Part shown: piece by piece, positions 8,846 through 17,806 of the stretch | Layout: each line of letters starts with the position of its first letter | Numbering within the stretch: the stretch's first letter is position 1 | Assembly (NCBI RefSeq): GCF_015767265.1 | Contig: NZ_JADPIB010000006.1 | Location: 1-64,000 of the forward strand | Length of the DNA: 64,000 bases | DNA from: Aureivirga marina | GTDB lineage: Bacteria; Bacteroidota; Bacteroidia; Flavobacteriales; Flavobacteriaceae | Reading direction: 5' to 3' | Translations under genes and position numbers: made by a program | Notes under the pieces: generated by a model | What the model was told of the DNA's origin: nothing | Databases searched by the model: none | What the model saw: only the letters and a program-made list of their open reading frames with translations

Positions 8846-8964
8846 GAGTAATTTTTTAAAGTGACAATTTTATTAGAATCCTACAGTTTTATAAAATTGG
8901 ACAATAACTTTATTATTTTAGATGTAAGTTTTTTTAAAGCTGCTTTTTCCAAAGCAGCTTTTTT
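8846..8964 (+). ncRNA. Candidate small RNA, about 120 nt
   Basis: The unit has three parts in the right order: a consensus -7 box (8833-8840), a perfect 9-bp hairpin stem CAATTTTAT/ATAAAATTG (8865-8873 with 8891-8899), and an 11-bp terminator stem (8936-8961) with a T-run. It lies in a 933-bp gap between a divergent ATPase gene and a lipoprotein gene on the same strand. The long AT-rich stem enclosing a 17-base loop could be a protein-binding or 6S-like fold, but I cannot assign it to a known family. The terminus coordinates are estimates from the promoter and terminator. Confidence 0.5.
8936..8964 (+). terminator. Rho-independent terminator of the candidate small RNA
   Basis: AAAGCTGCTTT and AAAGCAGCTTT form a perfect 11-bp stem around TTCC, with further T after it. 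A near copy of this hairpin, with the arms swapped, occurs at 24192-24221 behind the endonuclease gene. Confidence 0.85.
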
Positions 8965-9442
8965 ATTTGTTAATAACTTCTTCAAATCTTACCTCCTTTT
9001 CTTAAATATTTCATAATTCTTTTGAAGCTAAATAAAATTCTATTTAACATAATTATGAATATTTTAATCTTATTAGTTAAAATTTACAATAAAAATGCAT
9101 TCTTTTTATTTTTAACTAATTGACTATAAATAATCTAATTATTTTATTAATGTTTTGATATTTTATTATTTGAGAAGTGATTTTTAATAATTATTGAAAT
9201 CAAAAAAAGAAAAAAAGAAAAGATTTAACACGTTAAAAAACTGATTTACAATATATTATATTAATATTTTTTGTAATTTCAATGTGATAGAAAAAGTTTT
9301 TTTAAAAAACTTATTAACATGGTTCTTAACAAGTTAGAAAAAATTTAGCAACAGGAATAATCGACTTGAAAATTATATTATTCTCCTATAGCATAAAAAA
9401 TCAACCTTTTAGGTTTACAGTAACCTACAAAACTTAAAAGCA
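8965..9442. other. AT-rich intergenic DNA before the lipoprotein gene
   Basis: No gene is visible. Just before the lipoprotein ATG is a short inverted repeat TAGGTT/AACCTA (9410-9415 and 9422-9427) with a six-base spacer, which could be an operator or a weak hairpin in the leader. No standard -7 box was found. Confidence 0.4.
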
Positions 9443-10330
9443 ATGAAAATGAAAGTGAAAAATACCTTACTAATCAGCCTTGTCGCCATTGTGCTATTTG
9501 GTTGTCAAACATCGTCAGACAAAATTATTGTGATGACGTCTAGAACGAACACTCTAATTTCATCAAATGAAAAGGATCATTCGGATGATGTAAATTATAC
9601 TGCATTTAAAAATATTCCTTGTCGTATTATATATAAGGAGAATTATATCCACAAAGATATTCGCTTAGAAAAAGATATGTTGGATTATTACGATCCAGAA
9701 ATTCATGCGATTTATTATAATAATACAAAAGCTTTAGATATCAAGCCAAGGAAATTAAATGATTCTCAAAAAGTTTTAATTTATTTACATGGCGATCAAA
9801 ATGTTTTTAGCTCTTTAAAAAATGCTGTTCCAATTTCTTACAATACAGGTTTAAGAGTTATATGTATTGATTATGAAAACAATAAGCAAGATGCTACAAT
9901 TGATAAGGTTTTAAATACTTTCAAATTTTTATTAAAACAAGGATATCATTTAGATAACATCGGAATCTATGGAAATAATTTTGGTGGAGGAATTGCAACT
10001 GCGGCAGTTTTAAAAATGAGAAATGAAGGAATGGGAATTCCTGGAGCGATGATTTTATGTGCGCCAAATTGCGATTTAATCGTAAAATCTTGTTTAAATG
10101 AAAATTTCGAAATTGGGTTTCCTCCTACTTTAATTCAAGCTAATTTTAAAAAAGTTGGAAATATGAGTTTTTTAAAATATTACCAACGATTTAATAAATC
10201 TGGCGTTGATGTGAAACTAGATATGTATGAAGGAGCAATTTTTTCAAAAAATTCTTCTTGGAATAATAAAAATAATCAATTAGCAATTACAAAAATTAGC
10301 AGCTTTTTGAAAACAAATTTAAACTATTAG
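9443..10330 (+). CDS. Lipoprotein resembling a catalytically inactive alpha/beta hydrolase (HSL-like)
   Basis: The 295-residue product has a lipoprotein signal with lipobox LFGC (Cys21), so it should be membrane-anchored outside the cytoplasm. The body follows the layout of hormone-sensitive-lipase type alpha/beta hydrolases: YLHGDQN (115-120 region) where HGGG is expected, GNNFGG (177-182) at the nucleophile elbow, PPTLIQ (227-232), and VDVKLDMYEG (255-264). All three catalytic positions appear changed: Ser to Asn179, Asp to Lys236 and His to Phe267, by my alignment from memory. It is therefore probably a binding or structural protein rather than an esterase. It lies 133 bases before the efflux operon on the same strand; a link is possible but unproven. 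Confidence 0.65.
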   Translation: MKMKVKNTLLISLVAIVLFGCQTSSDKIIVMTSRTNTLISSNEKDHSDDVNYTAFKNIPCRIIYKENYIHKDIRLEKDMLDYYDPEIHAIYYNNTKALDIKPRKLNDSQKVLIYLHGDQNVFSSLKNAVPISYNTGLRVICIDYENNKQDATIDKVLNTFKFLLKQGYHLDNIGIYGNNFGGGIATAAVLKMRNEGMGIPGAMILCAPNCDLIVKSCLNENFEIGFPPTLIQANFKKVGNMSFLKYYQRFNKSGVDVKLDMYEGAIFSKNSSWNNKNNQLAITKISSFLKTNLNY

Positions 10331-10463
10331 TTATTTTTTTATTTACATAATTAATTAAAAAATAGAATTCTTATTATTTATATTTCTCTTTTATCTCATT
10401 AAAAATTAACATTTTAAATATAAATAAGTAGCGGAAAATTTTATTAGTTTTATAAGAGAACTA

Positions 10464-12836
10464 ATGAAATCATTTAAAATGAACAAAATCGCTTTCATTT
10501 ATATTGCTCTCATTTTGAGCTTTATTTATTCTGCAAATGCACAAAGTAAGAAATCTTATACCATTGGATTTCTTAACGACACAATCACTCCCGACACACA
10601 AGAACATTTAAGAAATTTTGAAAAAGAAGTTAAATCCGTCGTTGGAAATGATGCTACGATTGTGTTTAATGAAAAATATAGTTTATCCAACAATTTTGAT
10701 TGGAACAAGGCGGAAAAAAATTATAATAGCCTTGTAAATAATCCGGAAGTGGATATTATTATAGCTTCTGGATTAATCAACAATTATTATCTCTATTTAA
10801 AAGATGATTATGTAAAACCAACGATTGTCTTTGGAATGGTAAATCAAGATTTCATTGATATTGAAGAAAAAAGAGAAACTTCTGGAATTCATAATTTAAC
10901 TTATTTAATTCTTCCTCAATCTTATAGTCGCGATTTAAGTGCTTTTCATGAAGTATTTCCATTTAAAAAAGTTGCAATTTTTGTAGAAAGAGAAGTTGCA
11001 GATATTCTTCCGATTCGAAAAGTTTTAGATGATTATTTTAAAGATAAAGATGCAAATTATGTTTTAATGCCTTTTTCTACAGCAGAAGATATTGAAAACC
11101 AAATTGAAAATAATCAAGAAATTGATGCTGTTTATTTAACCGGAGGATTTTATTTATCGGATGAAGAAATTGAAGATATTTCTAATTTATTGATAGAAAG
11201 AAAACTTCCTTCCTTTGCTTCTATTGGGAAAAATAGCATTCAACATGGAATTTTAATGGCAGATTCAACTGAAGAAAATATTGATCAAATCTATAGAAGA
11301 TTATCTTTAGATGTGGAAGCAATTGTAAATGGAACAGATCCTTCAGAACTTCCTGTTTTTCTAAATATTAATACGGAACCAACAATTAATGTAGAAACAG
11401 CTTCCAAAATAAATTTGTCTTTAAAATATACAACACTAGCAAAAGCTAATTTATATGGAGAATTGGACGCTTTTGAAAATGGCGAAAAATTCAATCTTCT
11501 TTCAATTATGCAAAGAGTTCTTCAAGAAAACTTAACTTTAAGAGCAAGCGAAAAAGATGTGGAAATTCAAGATAAAGAAGTTGATTTAGCAATTTCAAAT
11601 TATTTTCCAAAAGCATCTGCATCTGCTAGTTCTGTATATCTGGATCCAAAACTTGCAGAAGCTTCTAATGGACAAAATCCAGAATATAATACAAATGGTG
11701 CTTTTACTTTAGATCAAGTTATATATTCTGAGGAAGCAACTGCTGGAATTACAATTCAAAAATATTTATTAAAAGCACAAAAAGAAACGTATAATACATC
11801 TGAATTAGACGCAGTTTTTAATGCAAGCTCTGCTTATTTTAATGTATTAATTGCTAGAAAAAATGTAAATATTGATAATGAAAATTTAAAATTAACTAGA
11901 AAAAACTTAGAAATTGCAGAACAAAATTACAATGCAGGACAAAGTAGTAAAACTGATGTTCTTCGTTGGCAAAGTCAGATTGCAACAAGTACATTAAATT
12001 TAATTACTTCACAAAATACATTAAAGCAAGCTGTTTTCAATTTAAATCAAGAATTAAACTTACCAATTGAAACGAAGTTAGATATTTCAGATGCAGATTT
12101 TGGAAAAGGTCTTTTTAAAACTTATGAATACAAACAATTAGAAACTATTTTAGATTTTCCTGAAACTCGTCAAAAATTTGTAGATTTTTTAGTTGAAGAA
12201 GCAATTAATAATGCGCCTGAATTAAAATCTTTAAATTATAATATTAAAGCTTCTGAAAAAACAGCAAATTTGTATCAAAGATCAAAATTTCTTCCAACTA
12301 TTGGATTACAAGCACAATATAATTACAATATTGATAGAAGTGGAAAAGGTTCTATTGCTCCTCAAGGTTTTGCACAACCAACAAATAATTACAATGTTGG
12401 AGTTAATGTTTCACTACCGATTTTTGATAGAACACAACGAAATTTAAATCGACAAAGAACAAAGATTCAGATTGAACAATTAGGTTTAAATCGTGATAAT
12501 GTAGTTTTAGTAATTCATCAAAATGTAAACAATGTTGTTACAGATATTATCAATCAAATTGCAAATATTGAATTGACAAAAGTTGCTTTAAATTCTGCAA
12601 GAGAAAACTTAGAATTAAATCAAATTGCCTATTCAAATGGAGCAATTCCAATTGCAACTTTAATCGATGCACAACAAAATTATATTCAAGCACAACAAGC
12701 AAATGCAAATGCAACATATAATTATTTACTAAGTTCTATTCAATTAGAAAGATTGATTAGCTATTATATTTTATTGCATTCTAAAGAAGAAAATAATGCA
12801 TTATTTCAAAGAATTGAAGAGTATTTAAATAAATAA
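10464..12836 (+). CDS. TolC-family outer-membrane protein fused to a periplasmic binding-protein domain
   Basis: This 790-residue exported protein has a signal peptide ending SANAQ (residue 27). Residues about 31-320 look like an ABC-type substrate-binding protein of the TrpX/PF04392 kind: SYTIGFLNDTITPD, then VDIIIASG and PTIVFGMVN, then DAVYLTGGF. Residues about 345-780 are a TolC outer-membrane efflux protein with two repeats rich in coiled coil (RKNLEIAEQNYNAGQSSKTD and ARENLELNQIAYSNGAIPI). Usual TolC proteins are 420-500 residues, so the fusion explains the extra length. It is the first gene of a three-gene RND operon, eight bases before the adaptor. The binding domain may sense or guide a substrate in the periplasm (inference). 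Confidence 0.87.
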   Translation: MKSFKMNKIAFIYIALILSFIYSANAQSKKSYTIGFLNDTITPDTQEHLRNFEKEVKSVVGNDATIVFNEKYSLSNNFDWNKAEKNYNSLVNNPEVDIIIASGLINNYYLYLKDDYVKPTIVFGMVNQDFIDIEEKRETSGIHNLTYLILPQSYSRDLSAFHEVFPFKKVAIFVEREVADILPIRKVLDDYFKDKDANYVLMPFSTAEDIENQIENNQEIDAVYLTGGFYLSDEEIEDISNLLIERKLPSFASIGKNSIQHGILMADSTEENIDQIYRRLSLDVEAIVNGTDPSELPVFLNINTEPTINVETASKINLSLKYTTLAKANLYGELDAFENGEKFNLLSIMQRVLQENLTLRASEKDVEIQDKEVDLAISNYFPKASASASSVYLDPKLAEASNGQNPEYNTNGAFTLDQVIYSEEATAGITIQKYLLKAQKETYNTSELDAVFNASSAYFNVLIARKNVNIDNENLKLTRKNLEIAEQNYNAGQSSKTDVLRWQSQIATSTLNLITSQNTLKQAVFNLNQELNLPIETKLDISDADFGKGLFKTYEYKQLETILDFPETRQKFVDFLVEEAINNAPELKSLNYNIKASEKTANLYQRSKFLPTIGLQAQYNYNIDRSGKGSIAPQGFAQPTNNYNVGVNVSLPIFDRTQRNLNRQRTKIQIEQLGLNRDNVVLVIHQNVNNVVTDIINQIANIELTKVALNSARENLELNQIAYSNGAIPIATLIDAQQNYIQAQQANANATYNYLLSSIQLERLISYYILLHSKEENNALFQRIEEYLNK

Positions 12837-12844
12837 GACACAAC

Positions 12845-13930
12845 ATGAAAAAATCATTTATAATCATATTATGTAGTTTTTTTAGCTTTTTAGTTTCATG
12901 TGGAAGCAAAGAAAATACAAAAGAAGAAATTCGAGTTCGTCCAGTAAAATATACAGAAGTTGGATTTATTGGAGGAGAAAGAACTAGAACATTTGATGGT
13001 GTTGCTAGAAATAATAAAGAAGTGAATTTAAGTTTTCGTATTCCAGGAATTATCACCTATTACAATTTAAAATCTGGGCAAAAAGTAAAAGAAGGAGAAC
13101 TTTTAGCAAAACTTGATAATGCAGAAACAACATTAAGTTATGAGCAATCTTTAGCTTCTTTAAATAGTGCGCAATCGCAATTAAATACGATGCAATCTAC
13201 TTTAGATAGAACGAGAACTTTATATGAAAAAGGAACAAATTCTTTAAGTGATTATGAAAATGCAAAAAATAGTTATGCAAGTGCAAAAGCAAATTATCAA
13301 TCTGCATTAAGAAGTGTTGATATTCAAAAAAAGCAAATTAGTTATGCTTCTATTTATGCACCTTTTGATGGAACAATTATTTCAGAAGATGCAGAAAAAG
13401 ATGAAACAGTAAGTACAGGACAATTAATTGCGGTTTTAAATGCAGGTGGAGATATGGAAGTTCGATTAGGAATTCCTGAAAATGTAATTAATAAGATACA
13501 AATGAATATGGAAGTGACAATCACCTTCCCCTCTCTTGAAGGTTTAGTTTTTAAAGGTGTGGTTTCACAAATTACACCAGCAATTGATCAAAATACCTCA
13601 ACATATCCAATTAAAGTGAAAATCCTAGATCCAATAAATGATATTCGCTCAGGAATGGTTGCAAAAGTTAGTTTTGATTTTGAAACAAATACAGATAGAA
13701 ATGTTTTAGTTGTTCCAATTAATGCTGTCGGAAAAGATGGTGAAGGAAATTTTGTTTTTCTTATTAAATCAACAGATGAGAAAACTGGAATTGCTGAAAA
13801 AAAATACATTCAAATTGGAGAATTAACTGCCGAAGGTTTTGAAGTAGAAAACGGTTTACAATTTGGAGATAAAATAGCAACTGCTGGATTACAATCATTG
13901 TTGAACGGACAAAAAGTTCTTTTAGATTAA
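12845..13930 (+). CDS. RND efflux periplasmic adaptor (membrane fusion lipoprotein)
   Basis: The 361-residue protein joins the inner-membrane RND pump to the TolC channel. It begins with a lipoprotein signal whose lipobox is LVSC (Cys19 region). It then shows the standard adaptor order: a lipoyl half (FRIPGIITYYNLKSGQKVKEG), a coiled-coil hairpin (about residues 95-165, SLASLNSAQSQLNTMQSTLDR), the second lipoyl half (SIYAPFDGTIIS), a beta-barrel and a membrane-proximal domain ending LQSLLNGQKVLLD. Spacing of eight bases upstream and ten downstream places it in an operon with the TolC fusion and the pump. Confidence 0.95.
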   Translation: MKKSFIIILCSFFSFLVSCGSKENTKEEIRVRPVKYTEVGFIGGERTRTFDGVARNNKEVNLSFRIPGIITYYNLKSGQKVKEGELLAKLDNAETTLSYEQSLASLNSAQSQLNTMQSTLDRTRTLYEKGTNSLSDYENAKNSYASAKANYQSALRSVDIQKKQISYASIYAPFDGTIISEDAEKDETVSTGQLIAVLNAGGDMEVRLGIPENVINKIQMNMEVTITFPSLEGLVFKGVVSQITPAIDQNTSTYPIKVKILDPINDIRSGMVAKVSFDFETNTDRNVLVVPINAVGKDGEGNFVFLIKSTDEKTGIAEKKYIQIGELTAEGFEVENGLQFGDKIATAGLQSLLNGQKVLLD

Positions 13931-13940
13931 ACTTTCGCTT

Positions 13941-16900
13941 ATGAACATTACAAAATTCTCTATAGATAGAAATAGAATCACGTTTACGATTCTTTTCACC
14001 ATTATCATTATGGGGCTTGTTTTATACCAATCTCTTTCTAGAGATAGTATGCCTCCATACACAGTTCGAGTTGCAACAGTTGTTTCGTCTTTTCCAGGAG
14101 CTAGTCCAGAAAGAGTTGAAGAATTAGTTACAGATAAAATTGAAAAAGTTGCACAAGAACTTCCAGAATTAAAAGAAGTTTCAAGTACATCAAGAACAGG
14201 ACTTTCTGTAGTTTCTGTTACTTTAAAAGATGAAGTAAAACCAGATAAATTACAAGCTGTTTGGGATCGACTTCGAAGAAAATTAGCAGATTTAGATAAT
14301 ATTCCACAAAATGTACAACCGCAATTAAAAGATGATGATGTAGGAGTTGTTTATGGAATTAGTTTGGGTTTAATTAGTGATGGAATTTCTTATGCTGAAA
14401 TGAAAGATTTTGCAGATGATATTCGAGATGAATTAATCAAACTTCCAGATGCTGCAAAAGTAGAACTTGGAGGTGTACAAGATGAACGAGTTTTTATCGA
14501 ATTTGATAATGCAAAGCTAAAAGAATATGGTTTAACTTCTAGTATTCTTCAAAATATTATTCAAAGCACAAATATTTTGAGTTCTGGTGGTGAAATTAAT
14601 GTAGAAGATGAAAGAATTATTTTAGAACCAACTGGAAATTTTAATTCTATAAATGATATTAAAAAAACTTTAGTTCCTGTTGGTGATGGTTCTGTGGTAG
14701 TAAACTTGGAAGATATTACAAAAATTTCTAGAGGTTATATTGATCCTGCTAGTCAAATTGTAACAGTAGATGGAAAAAATGCTATTTCACTTCATGTTTC
14801 TCTAAAATCTGGAGCAAATGTCATTCAGCTTGGAGAAAGTATCAATGAATTAATTGATAAAAACATGGAATTCTTACCAATTGGTTTGGAATTAAAAAGA
14901 ATCGCTTCTATCGATTATTACATTCAAAACAAAATTGACGATTTCATGAGTAATCTTGTACAATCAATTATTATTGTTTTGGCTGTAATGCTGATTTTCC
15001 TTGGATTTAGAACAGGAATTATCATTGCAAGTTTAATTCCAATTGTAACAATCATGACTTTGATGATTATGGGTGTTATTAATGTTGGATTAAATCAGGT
15101 TACGCTCGCTGCGCTCATCATGGCTCTGGGAATGATGGTGGATAATGCTATTGTTGTTAGTGAATCCATCATTGTTAAAATGGAAGAAGGAATGTCCGCC
15201 AAAGAAGCAGCAGTTTCTTCAAGTTCAGAATTATTAGTTCCACTTTTAATTTCTACACTTACAACCTCAGCAGCTTTTCTTTCCTTTTTCTTAGCAGAAT
15301 CAACTATGGGAGATATTGTAGGACCAATTTTCGTTGTAATTACAATTGCCCTACTTTCTTCTTGGATAGTCGCTCTTTCTGTTGTTGCTCTTTTCTGTTA
15401 TATGTTTATTAAAATCAAAAAAAATGGAAAAGAAAGTTTCTTTGATAAGTTTATTAGTTATTTAAAACGAATTTACAATACATACATCATTATTGCTCTT
15501 AAAAACAAATGGAAAATTATCATTGCTATTGTAGTATTGTTTTTCGGTTCAATTTGGGGATTTACAAAACTTCCTTTTGTTTTCTTCCCAGATAGTGATC
15601 GAAATTTAATCACCGTAGATATTAATCTTCCTTTAGGAACTAAAATTGAAAGAACTGAAGAAATTGTACAAGAAATTGAGCAATATATCATTGATTCACT
15701 TCTAGTAAATACAGAAAGACAAAAAGGTGTTTTAAATTGGTCTTCTTTCGTTGGTCAAGGTCCAGAATCTTATGATTTAGGTTATACTCCAGACGAAGCA
15801 AATTCAAGTTATGCACATATGCTTGTCAATACTTCCAATTTTTTAGATAATAATCATGTAATTGAAAAATTAGATCATTATTGTTTTTATACCTATCCTA
15901 ATGCAGATATTAAAGTCGGTCCTCTTGGAGCTGGTGGTGGAGGAACGCCAATTGAGATTAAAGTTTCAGGGGATAACCCTGATGAATTAGCAAACATATC
16001 AGAAGCAATTAAAGATAAACTAAGTTCTATTCAAGGAACAAAAAATGTAAAAGATGATTGGGGACCACAGAGTAAAAAGTTTGTAATTGATATTGATCAG
16101 AACAAAGCGCAACGAGCAGGAATTACAAATCAAGATATTGCAACTTCGTTACAAACTGTTTTAGATGGTTACCAAACTGGAGAATATCGTGAAGAAAATA
16201 CTTCGATACCAATTATTATGCGAAGTAATGAAGGACAACAACTTTCACTTACATTATTGGAAACTTTAAGTGTATATGCTCAAAATTCTGGGAAAAGTGT
16301 ACCACTTTTAGAAGTTGCTTCGATTATTCCAGAATGGCAATATGCAAAAATTAAACGTTTGGATTTAAATAGAACGATTAATGTACAATCGGAAATTACT
16401 GAAAATGCCAACACCGCAGCAATTATGTCTGAAGTTACGCCTTGGTTAGATGAACAAGCAAAAAACTGGCCGAATAATTATTTCTATCAATTAGGTGGAG
16501 ATGCAAAAAATACTTCTGAAAATATGGGAGCAGTAATTAAATACCTTCCTCTTTCTGGATTTATTATTCTAATCTTATTAATTATTCAATTTAATTCTTT
16601 TCGAAAAACTTTTATGGTCTTAACCACTATTCCACTTGGAATTATTGGAGTTGTAATTGGACTTTTCATTTTCCGATCAACTTTTGGATTTATGGCATTT
16701 TTAGGAGTTATTTCTCTTGCAGGAATTGTAATTAATAATGCAATTGTCCTCATTGACCGAATTGAAATTGAATTAAAAAATGGATTAGAACCACAAAAAG
16801 CAATTGTTGAAGCTTGTTTACAAAGATTCCGACCAATTCTTTTGACAGCATTTACAACTGTTTTAGGATTAATTCCACTTTATTTAGGTGGTGGAGCAAT

Positions 16901-17018
16901 GTGGGAACCGATGGCAGTTACAATTATGGTTGGTTTACTTTTCGGAACAATCATTACCTTAGTTTTCATTCCATCTTTATATAGTATTTTATATAAAGTT
17001 CATTATAAAGAAGATTAA
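13941..17018 (+). CDS. RND efflux pump inner-membrane transporter (HAE1/AcrB type)
   Basis: This 1025-residue pump uses the proton gradient to expel hydrophobic compounds or drugs through the adaptor and TolC partner. It starts with the usual amphipathic MNITKFSIDRNR before TM1. It shows FPGASPERVEELVTDKIE in the porter domain. The TM4 segment reads LGMMVDNAIVVSESI, with one proton-relay Asp followed by Asn instead of the AcrB Asp-Asp pair. TM10 and TM11 show LAGIVINNAIVLID and RPILLTAFTTVLGLIPL. Length and two-fold duplication match the family. The single Asp is frequent outside Proteobacteria and does not imply loss of function. The terminator at 17027-17065 closes the operon. Confidence 0.95.
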   Translation: MNITKFSIDRNRITFTILFTIIIMGLVLYQSLSRDSMPPYTVRVATVVSSFPGASPERVEELVTDKIEKVAQELPELKEVSSTSRTGLSVVSVTLKDEVKPDKLQAVWDRLRRKLADLDNIPQNVQPQLKDDDVGVVYGISLGLISDGISYAEMKDFADDIRDELIKLPDAAKVELGGVQDERVFIEFDNAKLKEYGLTSSILQNIIQSTNILSSGGEINVEDERIILEPTGNFNSINDIKKTLVPVGDGSVVVNLEDITKISRGYIDPASQIVTVDGKNAISLHVSLKSGANVIQLGESINELIDKNMEFLPIGLELKRIASIDYYIQNKIDDFMSNLVQSIIIVLAVMLIFLGFRTGIIIASLIPIVTIMTLMIMGVINVGLNQVTLAALIMALGMMVDNAIVVSESIIVKMEEGMSAKEAAVSSSSELLVPLLISTLTTSAAFLSFFLAESTMGDIVGPIFVVITIALLSSWIVALSVVALFCYMFIKIKKNGKESFFDKFISYLKRIYNTYIIIALKNKWKIIIAIVVLFFGSIWGFTKLPFVFFPDSDRNLITVDINLPLGTKIERTEEIVQEIEQYIIDSLLVNTERQKGVLNWSSFVGQGPESYDLGYTPDEANSSYAHMLVNTSNFLDNNHVIEKLDHYCFYTYPNADIKVGPLGAGGGGTPIEIKVSGDNPDELANISEAIKDKLSSIQGTKNVKDDWGPQSKKFVIDIDQNKAQRAGITNQDIATSLQTVLDGYQTGEYREENTSIPIIMRSNEGQQLSLTLLETLSVYAQNSGKSVPLLEVASIIPEWQYAKIKRLDLNRTINVQSEITENANTAAIMSEVTPWLDEQAKNWPNNYFYQLGGDAKNTSENMGAVIKYLPLSGFIILILLIIQFNSFRKTFMVLTTIPLGIIGVVIGLFIFRSTFGFMAFLGVISLAGIVINNAIVLIDRIEIELKNGLEPQKAIVEACLQRFRPILLTAFTTVLGLIPLYLGGGAMWEPMAVTIMVGLLFGTIITLVFIPSLYSILYKVHYKED

Positions 17019-17026
17019 ATTTAACC

Positions 17027-17065
17027 AAAAAGCACTTTAAATTTTGTAAATTTGAAGTGCTTTTT
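17027..17065 (+). terminator. Rho-independent terminator of the RND operon
   Basis: AAAAAGCACTT and AAGTGCTTTTT pair across a partly complementary AAATTT/AAATTT interior, ending in a T-run. The 3' side of the hairpin also contains a promoter-like TAAATTTG (17047-17054). Confidence 0.85.
17047..17054 (+). promoter_or_regulatory. Candidate -7 box TAAATTTG inside the terminator hairpin
   Basis: TAAATTTG fits the -7 consensus and lies 24 bases before the ATG of the K+ channel gene at 17079. It is embedded in the loop and descending arm of the upstream terminator. If used, RNA polymerase starts within the terminator of the previous operon. Confidence 0.4.
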
Positions 17066-17078
17066 ATTTTAAATATCT

Positions 17079-17771
17079 ATGAAAATATTACATGCAATAA
17101 ATCAGCTATTTAACCATTATCGATATGAATTATATTTTTTCACTATCGTCCTAAGTTTATTTAGTTCCCTTTTCTTTTCACCATTTGATGTTGCTCGATT
17201 TTCTACTTTTTTCTTTATTCTAAATTTAATATCAGGAATTAATTTAATTATTCGTCAAAATAGAAATGCGAAAATCTTGTATAGTTTATGGTTCTTGATT
17301 CTTTTTGTTTTTATCAATAATTTATTTGATGAAAGTTCTAATGGAGATGAATTAAGTTCTTTATTAATTTTCCTTTTAATTTATTCTTTTTTTACCATCG
17401 AAATTATTCGTCAAATCTGGAATACTAAAACGGTAAGTAAAAACGTAATTCTTGGAATTATGAGTGGTTATATTTCATTAGGATTAGTTGGTTTTTTTAT
17501 TTTTATGATTTTAGAAGTTTATAATCCAAATTCATTTGATGCAATCATAATTACCCAAAATAATGTAATAACAAGCGCAGAAAGTTTATTGTATTATAGT
17601 TTTATCACATTGATGACAATTGGATATGGAGATATTGTTCCTTCTACACAAATAGCACAAAAAGCAACAATGCTTTTAGGTTTATCAGGTCAATTTTATA
17701 TGGTAATTATTACAGCTGTTGTTGTAGGAAAATATGTTAATACACATCCAACAAAAAAGTCTGACGAATAA
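17079..17771 (+). CDS. Potassium channel family protein
   Basis: The 230-residue membrane protein has about four N-terminal hydrophobic segments followed by a two-helix pore module. The selectivity filter TIGYGDIVP lies in the segment YYSFITLMTIGYGD, just before the last helix (GLSGQFYMVIITAVVVG). This matches K+ channels of the ion_trans_2 type. There is no cytoplasmic RCK/TrkA-N gate domain; the protein ends eleven or so residues after the last helix. The stop codon sits inside the loop of a hairpin that probably ends both this gene and its convergent neighbour. Confidence 0.9.
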   Translation: MKILHAINQLFNHYRYELYFFTIVLSLFSSLFFSPFDVARFSTFFFILNLISGINLIIRQNRNAKILYSLWFLILFVFINNLFDESSNGDELSSLLIFLLIYSFFTIEIIRQIWNTKTVSKNVILGIMSGYISLGLVGFFIFMILEVYNPNSFDAIIITQNNVITSAESLLYYSFITLMTIGYGDIVPSTQIAQKATMLLGLSGQFYMVIITAVVVGKYVNTHPTKKSDE

Positions 17772-17782
17772 GCCAGACTTTT
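17755..17782. terminator. Hairpin at the convergent gene ends
   Basis: AAAAGTCTG (17755-17763) and CAGACTTTT (17774-17782) are perfectly complementary with a ten-base loop. The stem is flanked by A and T on the two sides, so it can act for both strands. The upstream stop codon lies within it. Confidence 0.65.
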
Positions 17783-17806
17783 AATTGTATATTTTCTATA
17801 AGTGAA

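Noticed and set aside
8861-9016. A 51-codon frame starting GTG within the small-RNA region
   Set aside because: It reads straight through the perfect terminator hairpin, has no ribosome-binding signal and a composition of Phe, Leu, Asn and Lys expected from random AT-rich DNA.
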